The notes under the pieces are model-generated. The model ran no database searches. It was not told where the DNA came from and saw only the letters and a list, made by a program, of their open reading frames with translations. Below are positions 15,386-24,397 of a stretch of DNA of 64,000 nt, piece after piece. Position 1 is the stretch's first letter. Each line of letters starts with the position of its first letter. Made by a program: the position numbers and the translations under genes. Origin of the DNA: JASLMY01 sp965226475 (lineage in GTDB: Bacteria; Pseudomonadota; Alphaproteobacteria; GCA-2731375); NCBI GenBank assembly GCA_965226475.1, contig CBDDDJ010000003.1:372001-436000 (forward strand), given 5' to 3'.

Positions 15386-18022
15386 TCAGCCGTCGGGCGA
15401 CGCGGACTTGGCCGCCTTGGCGCCCTTGGTCTTTCTGGCCGTCGACTTGGCCTTTTTCGTCGTCGACTTGGCCTTGGCGCCGCCCTTGCCCTTGGCGCCG
15501 CCCTTGCCCTTGCGCCCGCCGCTCGCCGCCTTCTTGGCGATCAGCGCCAGCGCGTCCGCGAGGGTGATCTCCTCGGGCGTCATGCCTTGGGGAATCGTCG
15601 CGTTGATCTTGCCAAACTTCACGTAAGGCCCGTAGCGTCCGTCCAGCACCCGGATCGGCCCGCCCTCGTCGGGGTGTTCGCCCAGCTCCTTCAGCGCCTT
15701 GGCGGCGGCCCGGCCGGGCTTCGCCTCGCTCATCACCACGATTGCCCGGTTGAGCCCGATGGTCAGTACCTCCTCGGTGCCGGAGAGTTTGGCGTACTTG
15801 CGATCGCACTCCAAGAACGGACCGTAACGCCCTATTCCAGCGCTGATTTGCTTGCCCGTTTCCGGGTGGTCGCCGACCCGTCGCGGCAGTGCCAACAGGC
15901 CCAGCGCCAGGGTCAGGTCCAGCTGGTCCGGCGGCACGTCCTCGGGCAGCGAGGCCCGCTTCGGCTTCACCTTGTCCTCGCCCATCTCGCCCAGCTGTAG
16001 ATAGAGCCCGTAGGGTCCCTTGCGCAGGCTGACGTCGAGCCCGGTCTCGGGGTCGGGGCCGAGAATGCTGGGACCGTCGGCCAGCAGGCCATCCGCGTCA
16101 TTGCCCTCGCCCCCGGTCAAGGGCCGGGTATAGCGGCAGTCGGGATAGCGCGAGCAACCGACGAAGAAGCCGAACTTGCCGCCCTTGAGCGACAGCTGGC
16201 CCTCGGAACATTTCGGGCAGGTGCGCGCGTTCTCGTCGTCGCCATAGAGGTAGGGCGCGAGCAGGCTGTTGACCGCGTCGAAAACGTCGCGGACGCGGAG
16301 TTCCTTGGTCTCGTCGACGGCGGCGGAGAAGTCGCGCCAGAAGGTCGTCAGCACCGCCTTCCAGTCGATATCGCCGGCGGAGATCTCGTCGAGCTGGGAT
16401 TCCATATCGGCGGTGAAGCCGTATTCGAGGTAGCGCGGGAAATAATTCACCAGGAACGCGGTGACGAGCCGTCCCTTGTCCTCCGGCATGAAACGGCGCT
16501 TGTCGAGGCGGACATAGCTGCGTTCCTGCAAGACCGTGAGGATCGAGGCGTAGGTCGACGGCCGGCCGATGCCGAGCTCCTCCAGCCGTTTGACCAGGGT
16601 CGCCTCGGAATAGCGCGGCAGCGGCTCGGTGAAATGCTGTTCGGGCGAGATCTTGCCGCGATCGATCCCCGCGCCCTCCGCCACGCGCGGCAGGCGGCGA
16701 TCTTCCTCGCTCTCGCCGTCCTTGTCGTCGCGGCCCTCTTCATAGAGCTTGAGAAAGCCCGGAAACTCGATTACCGAGCCGGTGGCGCGCAATTGTGCCG
16801 TCGCCTCGGCCGGTTGGATGTCGACCGAGGTTCGCTGGAGGCGCGCGCTCTCCATCTGGCTGGCGACGGCGCGCTTCCAGATGAGCTCGTAGAGCCGGAG
16901 TTGGTCCTTGTCGAGCCGGCCCGCCAGCGCGGCGGGATCGCGGGAGAGGTCGGTCGGCCGGATCGCCTCGTGCGCCTCCTGCGCGTTCTTGGCGCGGGCG
17001 CGATAGACGCGGAACTTCTCCGGCACAAAGGCGTCGCCGAAGCGCTGGCCGATCACCCGCCGGCAGGCGTGGATCGCCTCGTCGGCCATCTGCACGCCGT
17101 CGGTCCGCATATAGGTGATGAGGCCGGTGGTCTCGCCGCCGATGTCGATGCCCTCATAGAGGCGCTGGGCAATCTGCATCGTGCGCGAGGCGCCGAAGCC
17201 GAGCTTGCGCGAGGCTTCCTGTTGCAGGGTCGAGGTGGTGAAGGGCGGCTGGGGATGGCGGCGCGTGGGCTTGGTTTCGACCGAGACCACGCGCCAAGCC
17301 GTGCCGGCTTCGATGGTCGCCACGGCGCCGCTCGCCGCCGCTTCGTCGCCAAGCGCGAACTTGTCTAGCCGCTTGCCGTCGAGCTGCGTCAGCCGAGCGG
17401 TGAATTCGGCGCCCTCGGCGGTCCGGAAAACGACCTCGACGGACCAGTATTCCACCGGCTGGAAGAGTTCGATCTCGTTTTCCCGCTCGCAGATCAGGCG
17501 CAGCGCCACCGACTGCACCCGCCCGGCCGAGCGCGCGCCCGGCAGCTTGCGCCAGAGCACCGGCGAGAGTGTGAAGCCCACCAGATAATCCAGCGCGCGG
17601 CGCGCCTGCTGGGCGTTCACCAGATCCATGTCCAACTCGCGCGGGTGCGCCATGGCGTCCAGCACCGCGCTCTTGGTGATGGCATTGAACACGACCCGCT
17701 CGATGTCGATGCCGGCGAGGTCGCGCCGTTCGCCCAGCGCTTGCAGGACGTGCCAGCTGATCGCCTCGCCTTCGCGGTCCGGGTCAGTCGCCAGGATCAG
17801 GCGGCTGGAGCCCTCGAGGGCACGGTTGATTTCCGCCAGGTGCTTCGCCGAGCGGGGCTCCACCTGGTAGGTCATGTGGAAATCGTTGTCCGGTTCGACC
17901 GAGCCGTCCTTCGACGGCAGATCGCGGACATGGCCATAGCTCGCCAGGACCACATAGTCCCTGCCGAGATACTTGTTGATGGTCTTGGCCTTGGCCGGAG
18001 ACTCGACGACGACGACGTTCAT
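15386..18022 (-). CDS. topA: DNA topoisomerase I
   Basis: The protein has 878 residues. The TOPRIM domain is at the N-terminus (VVVESPAKAKTINKYLG, ATDPDREGEAISWH). The catalytic tyrosine is in GLITYMRTDGVQM. A four-Cys zinc finger, CPKCSEGQLSLKGGKFGFF then GCSRYPDC, is followed by C-terminal topoisomerase repeats and a Lys/Ala-rich tail with GKGGAKGKGGAKAK repeats, as in many Alphaproteobacteria. Type IA topoisomerases relax negative supercoils. The gene lies between dprA and rnr. Confidence 0.97.
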   Translation of the reverse strand: MNVVVVESPAKAKTINKYLGRDYVVLASYGHVRDLPSKDGSVEPDNDFHMTYQVEPRSAKHLAEINRALEGSSRLILATDPDREGEAISWHVLQALGERRDLAGIDIERVVFNAITKSAVLDAMAHPRELDMDLVNAQQARRALDYLVGFTLSPVLWRKLPGARSAGRVQSVALRLICERENEIELFQPVEYWSVEVVFRTAEGAEFTARLTQLDGKRLDKFALGDEAAASGAVATIEAGTAWRVVSVETKPTRRHPQPPFTTSTLQQEASRKLGFGASRTMQIAQRLYEGIDIGGETTGLITYMRTDGVQMADEAIHACRRVIGQRFGDAFVPEKFRVYRARAKNAQEAHEAIRPTDLSRDPAALAGRLDKDQLRLYELIWKRAVASQMESARLQRTSVDIQPAEATAQLRATGSVIEFPGFLKLYEEGRDDKDGESEEDRRLPRVAEGAGIDRGKISPEQHFTEPLPRYSEATLVKRLEELGIGRPSTYASILTVLQERSYVRLDKRRFMPEDKGRLVTAFLVNYFPRYLEYGFTADMESQLDEISAGDIDWKAVLTTFWRDFSAAVDETKELRVRDVFDAVNSLLAPYLYGDDENARTCPKCSEGQLSLKGGKFGFFVGCSRYPDCRYTRPLTGGEGNDADGLLADGPSILGPDPETGLDVSLRKGPYGLYLQLGEMGEDKVKPKRASLPEDVPPDQLDLTLALGLLALPRRVGDHPETGKQISAGIGRYGPFLECDRKYAKLSGTEEVLTIGLNRAIVVMSEAKPGRAAAKALKELGEHPDEGGPIRVLDGRYGPYVKFGKINATIPQGMTPEEITLADALALIAKKAASGGRKGKGGAKGKGGAKAKSTTKKAKSTARKTKGAKAAKSASPDG

Positions 18023-18068
18023 TTACGCTACGAGCCGGGTGACTAAAAGGGTCCATGATCCGACGCGG

Positions 18069-19187
18069 CTAGCGTATCGACACCTTGTTGCCAGGGTGGC
18101 GATCGAGCCGATCCGCCAAATCGAGTTCCAGCAAAATGGTGATTACGGCCGGCGGTGTCAACTTCGACTGACGGATCAGTTCGTCGACCTCGATCGGCGT
18201 GCGGCTCAGAAGCGGGATCAGGATCCGCCGCGCCGGCTCCAGCTCGGCCTTGCTCGGCTGCCGACTGGGCGGCGAAATCGGCAGTCGCCCATCCGTCTCG
18301 TCGATCCGCCGTTCCCGCATCGCGGCCAGCGTCCGGGCGATGTCGGCGGCGCTCTCGACGAGGGTCGCGCCCTGGCGGATGAGGTCGTTCGTCCCGCGCG
18401 CGCGGGGATCAAGCGGCGAGCCGGGCACCGCGAAAACCTCGCGCCCCTGTTCCGCCGCGAGGCTCGCGGTGATGAGGGAGCCGGAACGGGGGGCGGCCTC
18501 GACCACCGCCACGCCGAGCGACAGACCGGCGATCAAACGGTTACGCCGGGGAAAGTGCCGTGCCGTCGCGGTGGTGCCCATCCGGGTCTCGGCGATGATC
18601 GCGCCCTGGGCGGCAATCTGTTCATAAAGCTCAGTGTTTTCAATTGGATAGATTTTATCGATCCCGCCGGCGACGACCGCGATGGTGCCGCCCGCCAGGG
18701 CGCCCGCATGGGCGGCGGCGTCGATGCCGCGCGCGAGGCCCGAGACCACGGCGAAGCCGGCCTCTCCCAGATCGGCGGCGAGCGCGCGGGCGAAGCGGAT
18801 GCCGCCGGCGGACGCGTTCCGGGCGCCCACGACGGCGACGCAGTCGCGTTGCAGCAGGACCTCGTGGCCTTTGAGGAACAGCAGCGGGGGCGGGTCTGGA
18901 ATCGCATGCAAGAGCGGCGGATAGGCTGGCTCTCCAAAGCCGACGACGGCGGCGCCGGCGGCCGCCGCCTCGGCCAGCTCGGCCTCGGCCTCGTCCCGCC
19001 CGGTAACGCGAAGCCGCTTTCGGCCGCCCCGCCGGGCGAGGTCCGGCACCGCCTCGAGCGCGCTTTCCGCATCGCCGAAACGCTCCAGCAGCTGGAAAAA
19101 GGTGACAGGCCCGATGCTTTCGGTGCGAATCAGGCGAAGCCAGGCGATGTGTTCGGCTGGGGTGAGGGGCCTGGGGGGTGGCGACAT
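18069..19187 (-). CDS. dprA: DNA-processing protein DprA
   Basis: About 372 residues from the ATG reading MSPPPRPLTPAEHIAWLRL. An ATG at 19253 would add 22 residues and overlap plsY by 35 bp, so the shorter start is preferred. A SAM-like N-terminal domain precedes the Rossmann core with VAVVGARNASAGG, GFAVVSGLARGIDAAAH and the FPRRNRLIAGLS phosphate-binding stretch. A C-terminal winged-helix (DML1-like) domain ends the protein. DprA loads RecA on incoming single-stranded DNA during natural transformation. No other competence genes are in the window. Confidence 0.95.
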   Translation of the reverse strand: MSPPPRPLTPAEHIAWLRLIRTESIGPVTFFQLLERFGDAESALEAVPDLARRGGRKRLRVTGRDEAEAELAEAAAAGAAVVGFGEPAYPPLLHAIPDPPPLLFLKGHEVLLQRDCVAVVGARNASAGGIRFARALAADLGEAGFAVVSGLARGIDAAAHAGALAGGTIAVVAGGIDKIYPIENTELYEQIAAQGAIIAETRMGTTATARHFPRRNRLIAGLSLGVAVVEAAPRSGSLITASLAAEQGREVFAVPGSPLDPRARGTNDLIRQGATLVESAADIARTLAAMRERRIDETDGRLPISPPSRQPSKAELEPARRILIPLLSRTPIEVDELIRQSKLTPPAVITILLELDLADRLDRHPGNKVSIR

Positions 19188-19218
19188 GCCCGGATATTCG
19201 CCATACCTTCGGGCTTGG

Positions 19219-19875
19219 TCAATCTCCGCGCGAATCGGCTTCGTTATCGCCATCGCTTTTCTTGCCGGCGCCGATCCTCGGCTCCTTGCCCGTCAGCAGG
19301 CGGCGGATGTTCTGGTGGTGGCGCAGAATCACGATGACGGCGATCAGCAGGCCGAATTCGGTGCGTTGCCGGTCGGCGAGGAAATGGGCGAGCACCGGCG
19401 CCATGGCGGCCGCGCTCAACGCGGCGAGGGAGGAGATGCGGAAGATCGCGGCCATCGCCAGCCAGATGGCGCAGCAGGCGAGGCCGACCAGCGGGGCGGC
19501 CGCCAGCATGGTGCCGAGGAAGGTCGCGACTCCCTTGCCGCCCCGGAACAGGAGCCAGACCGGAAAGCAGTGCCCGACCATGGCGCCGGCGCCCGCCAGC
19601 ACGGCGATGTCGGGGCCGAGGAGGCCGCCGATCAGCACGGCGGCGGCGCCCTTGCCGCCGTCCAGCACCAGCGTCAGCGCGGCGAGCGGCTTGTTGCCGG
19701 TCCTGAGCACGTTGGTGGCGCCGATGTTGCCGGAGCCGATCGCGCGAATGTCACCGAGCCCGGCGAGCCGCGTCAACAGCAGGCCGAAGGGGATGGAACC
19801 CAGGGCGTACCCGCCCAGCGCCGCCGCATAGAAGGGCCACGTGTAGGAGAAGTCGCCCAGGGGATCGACGAACAT
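19219..19875 (-). CDS. plsY: Glycerol-3-phosphate acyltransferase PlsY
   Basis: A 218-residue integral membrane protein with several hydrophobic helices. PlsY loop motifs are present: GSIPFGLLLTRLAGLGDIR, GSGNIGATNVLR, LDGGKGAAAV, and a second GHCFPVWLLFRGGKGVAT. PlsY transfers the acyl group from acyl-phosphate to glycerol-3-phosphate, the first step of phospholipid synthesis. It follows pyrC by 7 bp on the same strand, so pyrB to dprA are probably one transcript. The C-terminal tail is short and charged. Confidence 0.96.
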   Translation of the reverse strand: MFVDPLGDFSYTWPFYAAALGGYALGSIPFGLLLTRLAGLGDIRAIGSGNIGATNVLRTGNKPLAALTLVLDGGKGAAAVLIGGLLGPDIAVLAGAGAMVGHCFPVWLLFRGGKGVATFLGTMLAAAPLVGLACCAIWLAMAAIFRISSLAALSAAAMAPVLAHFLADRQRTEFGLLIAVIVILRHHQNIRRLLTGKEPRIGAGKKSDGDNEADSRGD

Positions 19876-19882
19876 CGGGGTC

Positions 19883-21184
19883 TCACGCCGGCGCGCGCCG
19901 GTAGACCGTTTCGCCGGCGATCACGGTGCGCGCGACTCGGCCCTGTACCGGACGGCCGCCGAAGGGGGAATTCTTCGACTTGCTGCGAAAGGCGTCCTCG
20001 TCGATTTGATGGGGGACGTCGAGATCGATTTCGATCAGGTCCCCGGGCGCGCCGGGGGCGAGCCTGCCCTGCGGCAGCCCGAACACCTGGGCGGGCGCGC
20101 TGGTCAGCGTCGCCAGCGCGCGGGAGAGCCCTAGTTCGGCGTTATGATAGAGCTCGAGCGTCAAGGGCAGCAGGGTTTCGAGGCCGATGATCCCGGTCGC
20201 CGCCTGGGCGAAAGGCAGGCGTTTGCTCTCGACGTCCTGGGGATCGTGGCCGGAGGCGACGAGGTCGATCGTGCCGTCGGCCAGGCCGGCCACCACGGCG
20301 CGGCGATCCTCCTCGGCGCGGAGTGGCGGCGCGGTCTTGGCGAAGGTCCGGTAGGAGCCGACGGCGGTCTCGTTGAGGGCGAAACTGTGCACCAGGGCCG
20401 CGGCGGTGACCGGGAGGCCCGCCGCCTTGGCCTGGCGCACGGCATCGATCGACTGCGCGGTCGAGAGGGCGGCGACATGGTAGCGCCCGCCGGTGAGTTC
20501 CACCAGTCGCAGATCGCGCTCCACCATGATGGTTTCCGCTTGCCTCGGGATGCCCGCGAGGCCGAGCCGCATCGACAGCTCGCCCTCGTTCATCACGCCG
20601 TCCGGCGCGAGGATCGGGTCCTCCGGATACTGGCAGACCACCATGGAAAAGGCGCCGGCGTAACTAAGGCAGCGCCGCATGACGCGGGAATCGGCGATCG
20701 CCCGGTCGCCATCGGTCAACGCCACGGCGCCGGCCTCCGACAGCAGGCCGAACTCCGTCATCTCCCGGCCCTCGAGCCCCTTGGTCAGCGCCGCCATGGG
20801 ATGGACCCGGACCCGGGCGGAGTCCCGAGCGAGGCGGGCCATGTACTCGACCAGCGCCACGTCGTCGATCACCGGATCGGTGTTCGGCATGGTCAGCATC
20901 GTGGTGACCCCGCCGGCGGCGGCCGCTCGGCCCGCGCTGGCGAAGGTTTCGCGGTGTTCGGAGCCCGGTTCGCCAACGAACACGCGGGCGTCGATCAGGC
21001 CCGGTGCCAGGACCCGGCCGGCGCAGTCGATGGCCTGGATGCCGTCCGGTACGCCGTCGGAAAAGAGGCCGGGGCCGAGGTCGGCGATCGTCTCGCCCTC
21101 CGTCAGCAGTTTGCCCCTTTCGTCCAGACCACTCGCGGGGTCGATCAGGCGGGCGTTCAGGTAGGCGGTACGCGGCCCGCTCAC
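19883..21184 (-). CDS. Dihydroorotase-like protein, probably non-catalytic (PyrC'/PyrX type)
   Basis: The 433-residue protein has the amidohydrolase fold and overlaps the pyrB stop (ATGA). The metal ligands of active dihydroorotase are missing. The usual D-x-HVHLREPG reads DARVFVGEPG, the HCED position reads CQYPED, the VAHxST position reads VAALST, and TDHAP reads SGHDP. In Pseudomonas and other bacteria an inactive PyrC' encoded with PyrB is needed to assemble the aspartate carbamoyltransferase holoenzyme. I infer the same structural role here. The real dihydroorotase must then be encoded elsewhere. Automated annotation would probably call it active pyrC. Confidence 0.9.
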   Translation of the reverse strand: MSGPRTAYLNARLIDPASGLDERGKLLTEGETIADLGPGLFSDGVPDGIQAIDCAGRVLAPGLIDARVFVGEPGSEHRETFASAGRAAAAGGVTTMLTMPNTDPVIDDVALVEYMARLARDSARVRVHPMAALTKGLEGREMTEFGLLSEAGAVALTDGDRAIADSRVMRRCLSYAGAFSMVVCQYPEDPILAPDGVMNEGELSMRLGLAGIPRQAETIMVERDLRLVELTGGRYHVAALSTAQSIDAVRQAKAAGLPVTAAALVHSFALNETAVGSYRTFAKTAPPLRAEEDRRAVVAGLADGTIDLVASGHDPQDVESKRLPFAQAATGIIGLETLLPLTLELYHNAELGLSRALATLTSAPAQVFGLPQGRLAPGAPGDLIEIDLDVPHQIDEDAFRSKSKNSPFGGRPVQGRVARTVIAGETVYRRAPA

Positions 21185-22149
21185 GCGACCAGTCCCGCGA
21201 GCGTGTTGCGTCGGTGGTGCGCCAGGAGATCCAGAACCGCCATGCGCACCGCCACGCCCATCTCGACCTGTTCGCGGATGACGCTGCGGTGGATGTCGTC
21301 GGCGACCTCGCTGTCGATCTCGACCCCCCGGTTCATCGGGCCCGGGTGCATGATCAGCGCGTCGGGCCGGGCGTAGGCGAGCTTGTCGCGGTCGAGGCCG
21401 AAATAGTGGAAATATTCCCGGACCGAGGGCACGAAGCTGCCGTTCATCCGCTCCGTCTGCAATCTCAGCATCATCACGATGTCGGCGTCGGCGAGGCCGT
21501 GCCTGAGATCGTGATGCACCTCGACGCCCATTCGTTCGATATTGCCCGGCAGCAGGGTCGGCGGCGCCACGGCGCGGACACGGGCCCCCATGGTGTTCAG
21601 CAGCAGGATGTTGGAGCGCGCCACCCGGCTATGGAGGATGTCGCCGCAGATGGCGACGATCAGGCCGGAGAGCCGGCCGAGACGGCGGCGGATGGTGAGC
21701 GCGTCCAGCAGCGCCTGGGTCGGGTGCTCGTGCCCGCCGTCGCCCGCGTTGATCACCGCGCCGTCGACCTTCTGCGCGAGGAGTTCGACGGCGCCCGAAG
21801 AGGGATGGCGGACGACCAGGATGTCCGGGTGCATGGCATTGAGCGTCATCGCCGTGTCGATCAGCGTCTCGCCCTTTTTGATCGCCGAGCCGTCGACCGA
21901 CATGTTGATGACGTCGGCGCCGAGGCGCTTGCCCGCCAGTTCGAAGGAGGTGCGGGTGCGGGTCGAGCTTTCAAAGAAGAGGTTGATCTGTGTTCGCCCG
22001 CGCAGCAGCGACCGCTTCTTGTCGATCTGCCGGTTCTGCGCCACGTAGTCTTCGGAACGATCGAGGATGGTCTCGATATCGGACGGCGCCAGAGCCTCGA
22101 TCCCGAGGAGATGAGGATGCGGGTATCCGCTGTGTTCGGCCGGGGGCAT
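21181..22149 (-). CDS. pyrB: Aspartate carbamoyltransferase catalytic subunit
   Basis: A 322-residue protein with the carbamoyl-phosphate motif ESSTRTRTSFE, the HPTQALLDALTI motif and HPGPMNRGVEI near the end. PyrB joins carbamoyl phosphate and aspartate, the first committed step of pyrimidine synthesis. No regulatory pyrI lies nearby; instead the next gene is the ligand-less dihydroorotase homologue, the arrangement of class A/B ATCases. The start overlaps the stop of a small upstream frame in a TAATG, which suggests translational coupling and possible leader control. Confidence 0.97.
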   Translation of the reverse strand: MPPAEHSGYPHPHLLGIEALAPSDIETILDRSEDYVAQNRQIDKKRSLLRGRTQINLFFESSTRTRTSFELAGKRLGADVINMSVDGSAIKKGETLIDTAMTLNAMHPDILVVRHPSSGAVELLAQKVDGAVINAGDGGHEHPTQALLDALTIRRRLGRLSGLIVAICGDILHSRVARSNILLLNTMGARVRAVAPPTLLPGNIERMGVEVHHDLRHGLADADIVMMLRLQTERMNGSFVPSVREYFHYFGLDRDKLAYARPDALIMHPGPMNRGVEIDSEVADDIHRSVIREQVEMGVAVRMAVLDLLAHHRRNTLAGLVA

Positions 22150-22454
22150 TAAAGCGTCATTCTATAGGCGTGGTTCGAGGCGCGCGCAAGCGTCGGCGTA
22201 ACGCCTTGGGCGAGCAGGGGCCCGGGGGTCGGGCGTCGGCCGGCGGCGATCCGGGACCGCGAATCGGCCGGCAGGCGCAGGGTCGCGACCTGGCCGATCC
22301 CCATCATCACGTACCAGGAGACGACTTCGACGCCGTCGGGCGGGAAGCCGTCCCAAAAGCCGGTTTCTTCCCGCTCCTGGTTGATCTTCGCCAGCGGTTT
22401 CGACTGATCGTGCCGCAACATGATCGTCAGCATCATCTCGCCCGTGTCGCTCAT
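22149..22454 (-). CDS. Small protein upstream of pyrB, function unknown
   Basis: A 101-residue frame. The first 60 residues look like a real folded protein (MSDTGEMMLTIMLRHDQS, ETGFWDGFPPDGVEVVSWYV, MMGIGQVATLRLP). The rest, rich in Pro, Arg and Ala, looks less natural and could result from a frameshift. The TAA overlaps the pyrB ATG in TAATG, which argues that it is translated and coupled to pyrB. I do not recognise a named family. A segment 92 bp long separates it from the divergent typA and must carry both promoters. Confidence 0.5.
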   Translation of the reverse strand: MSDTGEMMLTIMLRHDQSKPLAKINQEREETGFWDGFPPDGVEVVSWYVMMGIGQVATLRLPADSRSRIAAGRRPTPGPLLAQGVTPTLARASNHAYRMTL

Positions 22455-22546
22455 TTGCCTTTCCCATTCACCTCTGCTGGACCTTGGTCCCGGCTACGTG
22501 TATCTCTCGCGCCGAACCGCCCCCAAAATCTTGAAGAACGGCGCCC

Positions 22547-24370
22547 ATGTCGCTCCGCAATATCGCTATCATCGCCCATGTCGACCACGGCAAGACCACG
22601 CTGGTGGATGCCATATTCCGCCTCTCGGGCGCGGTGCGCGCCAACCAGCGCGTCGCCGAACGCGCCATGGACTATAACGAACTGGAGCGCGAGCGCGGGA
22701 TCACCATCCTCTCGAAGTGCACCTCGGTCGATTGGCGCGGTACCCGGATCAACATTGTCGACACGCCGGGCCATCAGGACTTCGGCGGCGAGGTCGAGCG
22801 CATCCTCGACATGGTCGACGGCGTCCTGCTGCTGGTCGACGCGGCCGAGGGACCGATGCCGCAGACGAAGTTCGTGCTGCAGAAGGCGCTCACCCTGGAC
22901 TTGCGTCCGATCGTCGTCGTCAACAAGGTCGACCGGGCCGACCAGCGCGCCGAGGTGGTGCTGAACGAGGTCTTCGATCTCTTCGCCTTGCTGGACGCGA
23001 GCGAGGCACAACTGGATTTCACTGCGCTCTTCGCCTCCGCCCGCGACGGCTGGGCGAGTGTCGATGTCGACGGGCCGCGCGAGGATCTGGCGCCGCTCTT
23101 CGAAGCGATCCTGGTCGCGGTGCCGGCACCACAAGTCGACGAGGACGCCCCCTTCGCCATGCTAGCGAGCTTGTTGGAACTCGACCCCTATCTTGGCCGG
23201 GTGTTGACGGGGCGGGTCGCCGCCGGTCGCCTCAGGGTCAACGAGACAATCCAGGCGCTGGACCCCGAAGGCCGCAAGACCGATACGGCGCGGGTGACCA
23301 AGCTGTTGAGCTATCAGGGGCTGGAGCGGGTGCCGGTCGACGAGGTCTCGGCCGGCGACATCATCGCCATCGCCGGCCTGCCCGTCGCCACCGTGGCCGA
23401 CAGCCTGGTGGACCCCCGGGTGACCACGCCGCTGCCCTCCCGCCCCATCGATCCGCCGACCCTGGCCATGACCTTCGCCGTCAACGACGGGCCCTTGGCC
23501 GGGCGCGACGGTGACAAGGTCACCAGCCGGATGATCCGTGAGCGGCTCATGCGCGAAGCCGACGGTAACGTCGCCATCCACGTCGGCGATACCGGCGAGA
23601 CCGACGCCTTCGAAGTCGCGGGTCGGGGCGAGCTGCAGCTGGGCGTACTGATTGAGACCATGCGCAGGGAAGGCTACGAGCTGACCATCAGCCGCCCCCG
23701 CGTCCTCTTTCGTGAAAGCGAGGGCGGGGTGGAGGAGCCGGTGGAAGAGGTCGAGATCGACGTCGACGACGCCCACACCGGCGTCGTGGTCGAGAGCATG
23801 AGCGAGCGCAAGGCCGAACTCCAGGACATGCGGCCCTCCGGCGGCGGCAAGACCCGCCTGGTGTTCCAGGCGCCGAGCCGGGGCCTGATCGGCTATCACG
23901 GCCAGTTCCTGACCCAGACCCGGGGCACCGGGATCATGCACCGCTCCGTCGCCGGCTATGCTCCCTACAAGGGGGCCATCCAGGATCGCCGCGTCGGCAC
24001 CCTGGTCTCGACCAGCCGGGGCAAGTCGGTGGCCTACGCGCTCTGGAATCTGGAGGCGCGCGGCCACCTCTTCATCGGCGCCGGCGAGGATGTCTATCCT
24101 GGCATGGTGATCGGCGAGAATAGTCGCCCGGGCGACCTGGAGGTCAATCCGCTGCGGGCCAAGCAGCTGACCAATATCCGCGCCGCCGGCAAGGACGACG
24201 CCGTTCGCCTGACCACGCCGGTGCGCCTGCCGCTGGAAGCCGCGCTCGCCTACATCGCCGATGACGAGCTAGTGGAGGTGACGCCCGGCAGCATCCGCCT
24301 GCGCAAGCGCCATCTGGATCCCCACGAGCGCCGCCGTGAACGCCGCCGGGCGGCGGCGATGGACGCCTGA
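22547..24370 (+). CDS. typA: Ribosome-associated translational GTPase TypA/BipA
   Basis: The protein has 607 residues, the usual TypA length. The G domain has AHVDHGKTTLVDAIF, RGITILSK, VDTPGHQDFGGEVER and NKVDRADQR. EF-G-like domains III and V and the BipA-specific C-terminal domain follow (YAPYKGAIQDRRVGTLVS, LTNIRAAGKDDA). TypA binds the 70S ribosome and helps 50S assembly and growth under cold or other stress. The gene is divergent from the pyrB block and has its own promoter region. Confidence 0.97.
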   Translation: MSLRNIAIIAHVDHGKTTLVDAIFRLSGAVRANQRVAERAMDYNELERERGITILSKCTSVDWRGTRINIVDTPGHQDFGGEVERILDMVDGVLLLVDAAEGPMPQTKFVLQKALTLDLRPIVVVNKVDRADQRAEVVLNEVFDLFALLDASEAQLDFTALFASARDGWASVDVDGPREDLAPLFEAILVAVPAPQVDEDAPFAMLASLLELDPYLGRVLTGRVAAGRLRVNETIQALDPEGRKTDTARVTKLLSYQGLERVPVDEVSAGDIIAIAGLPVATVADSLVDPRVTTPLPSRPIDPPTLAMTFAVNDGPLAGRDGDKVTSRMIRERLMREADGNVAIHVGDTGETDAFEVAGRGELQLGVLIETMRREGYELTISRPRVLFRESEGGVEEPVEEVEIDVDDAHTGVVVESMSERKAELQDMRPSGGGKTRLVFQAPSRGLIGYHGQFLTQTRGTGIMHRSVAGYAPYKGAIQDRRVGTLVSTSRGKSVAYALWNLEARGHLFIGAGEDVYPGMVIGENSRPGDLEVNPLRAKQLTNIRAAGKDDAVRLTTPVRLPLEAALAYIADDELVEVTPGSIRLRKRHLDPHERRRERRRAAAMDA

Positions 24371-24397
24371 CCCGGCACGCCACGAGGGAGCCCCGCC

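Noticed and set aside
15470..15525. Short DNA repeats in the topA 3' end as a possible repeat array
   Set aside because: They encode the Lys/Gly/Ala-rich tail usual for alphaproteobacterial TopA. They lack regular spacers, so this is not a CRISPR array.
12562..15567. 1001-codon open frame on the plus strand opposite rnr
   Set aside because: Shadow of rnr and its neighbours. The translation is rich in Arg, Gly and His and lacks any domain.
19883..21184. Calling the gene an active dihydroorotase
   Set aside because: All visible metal-binding and catalytic positions are replaced.
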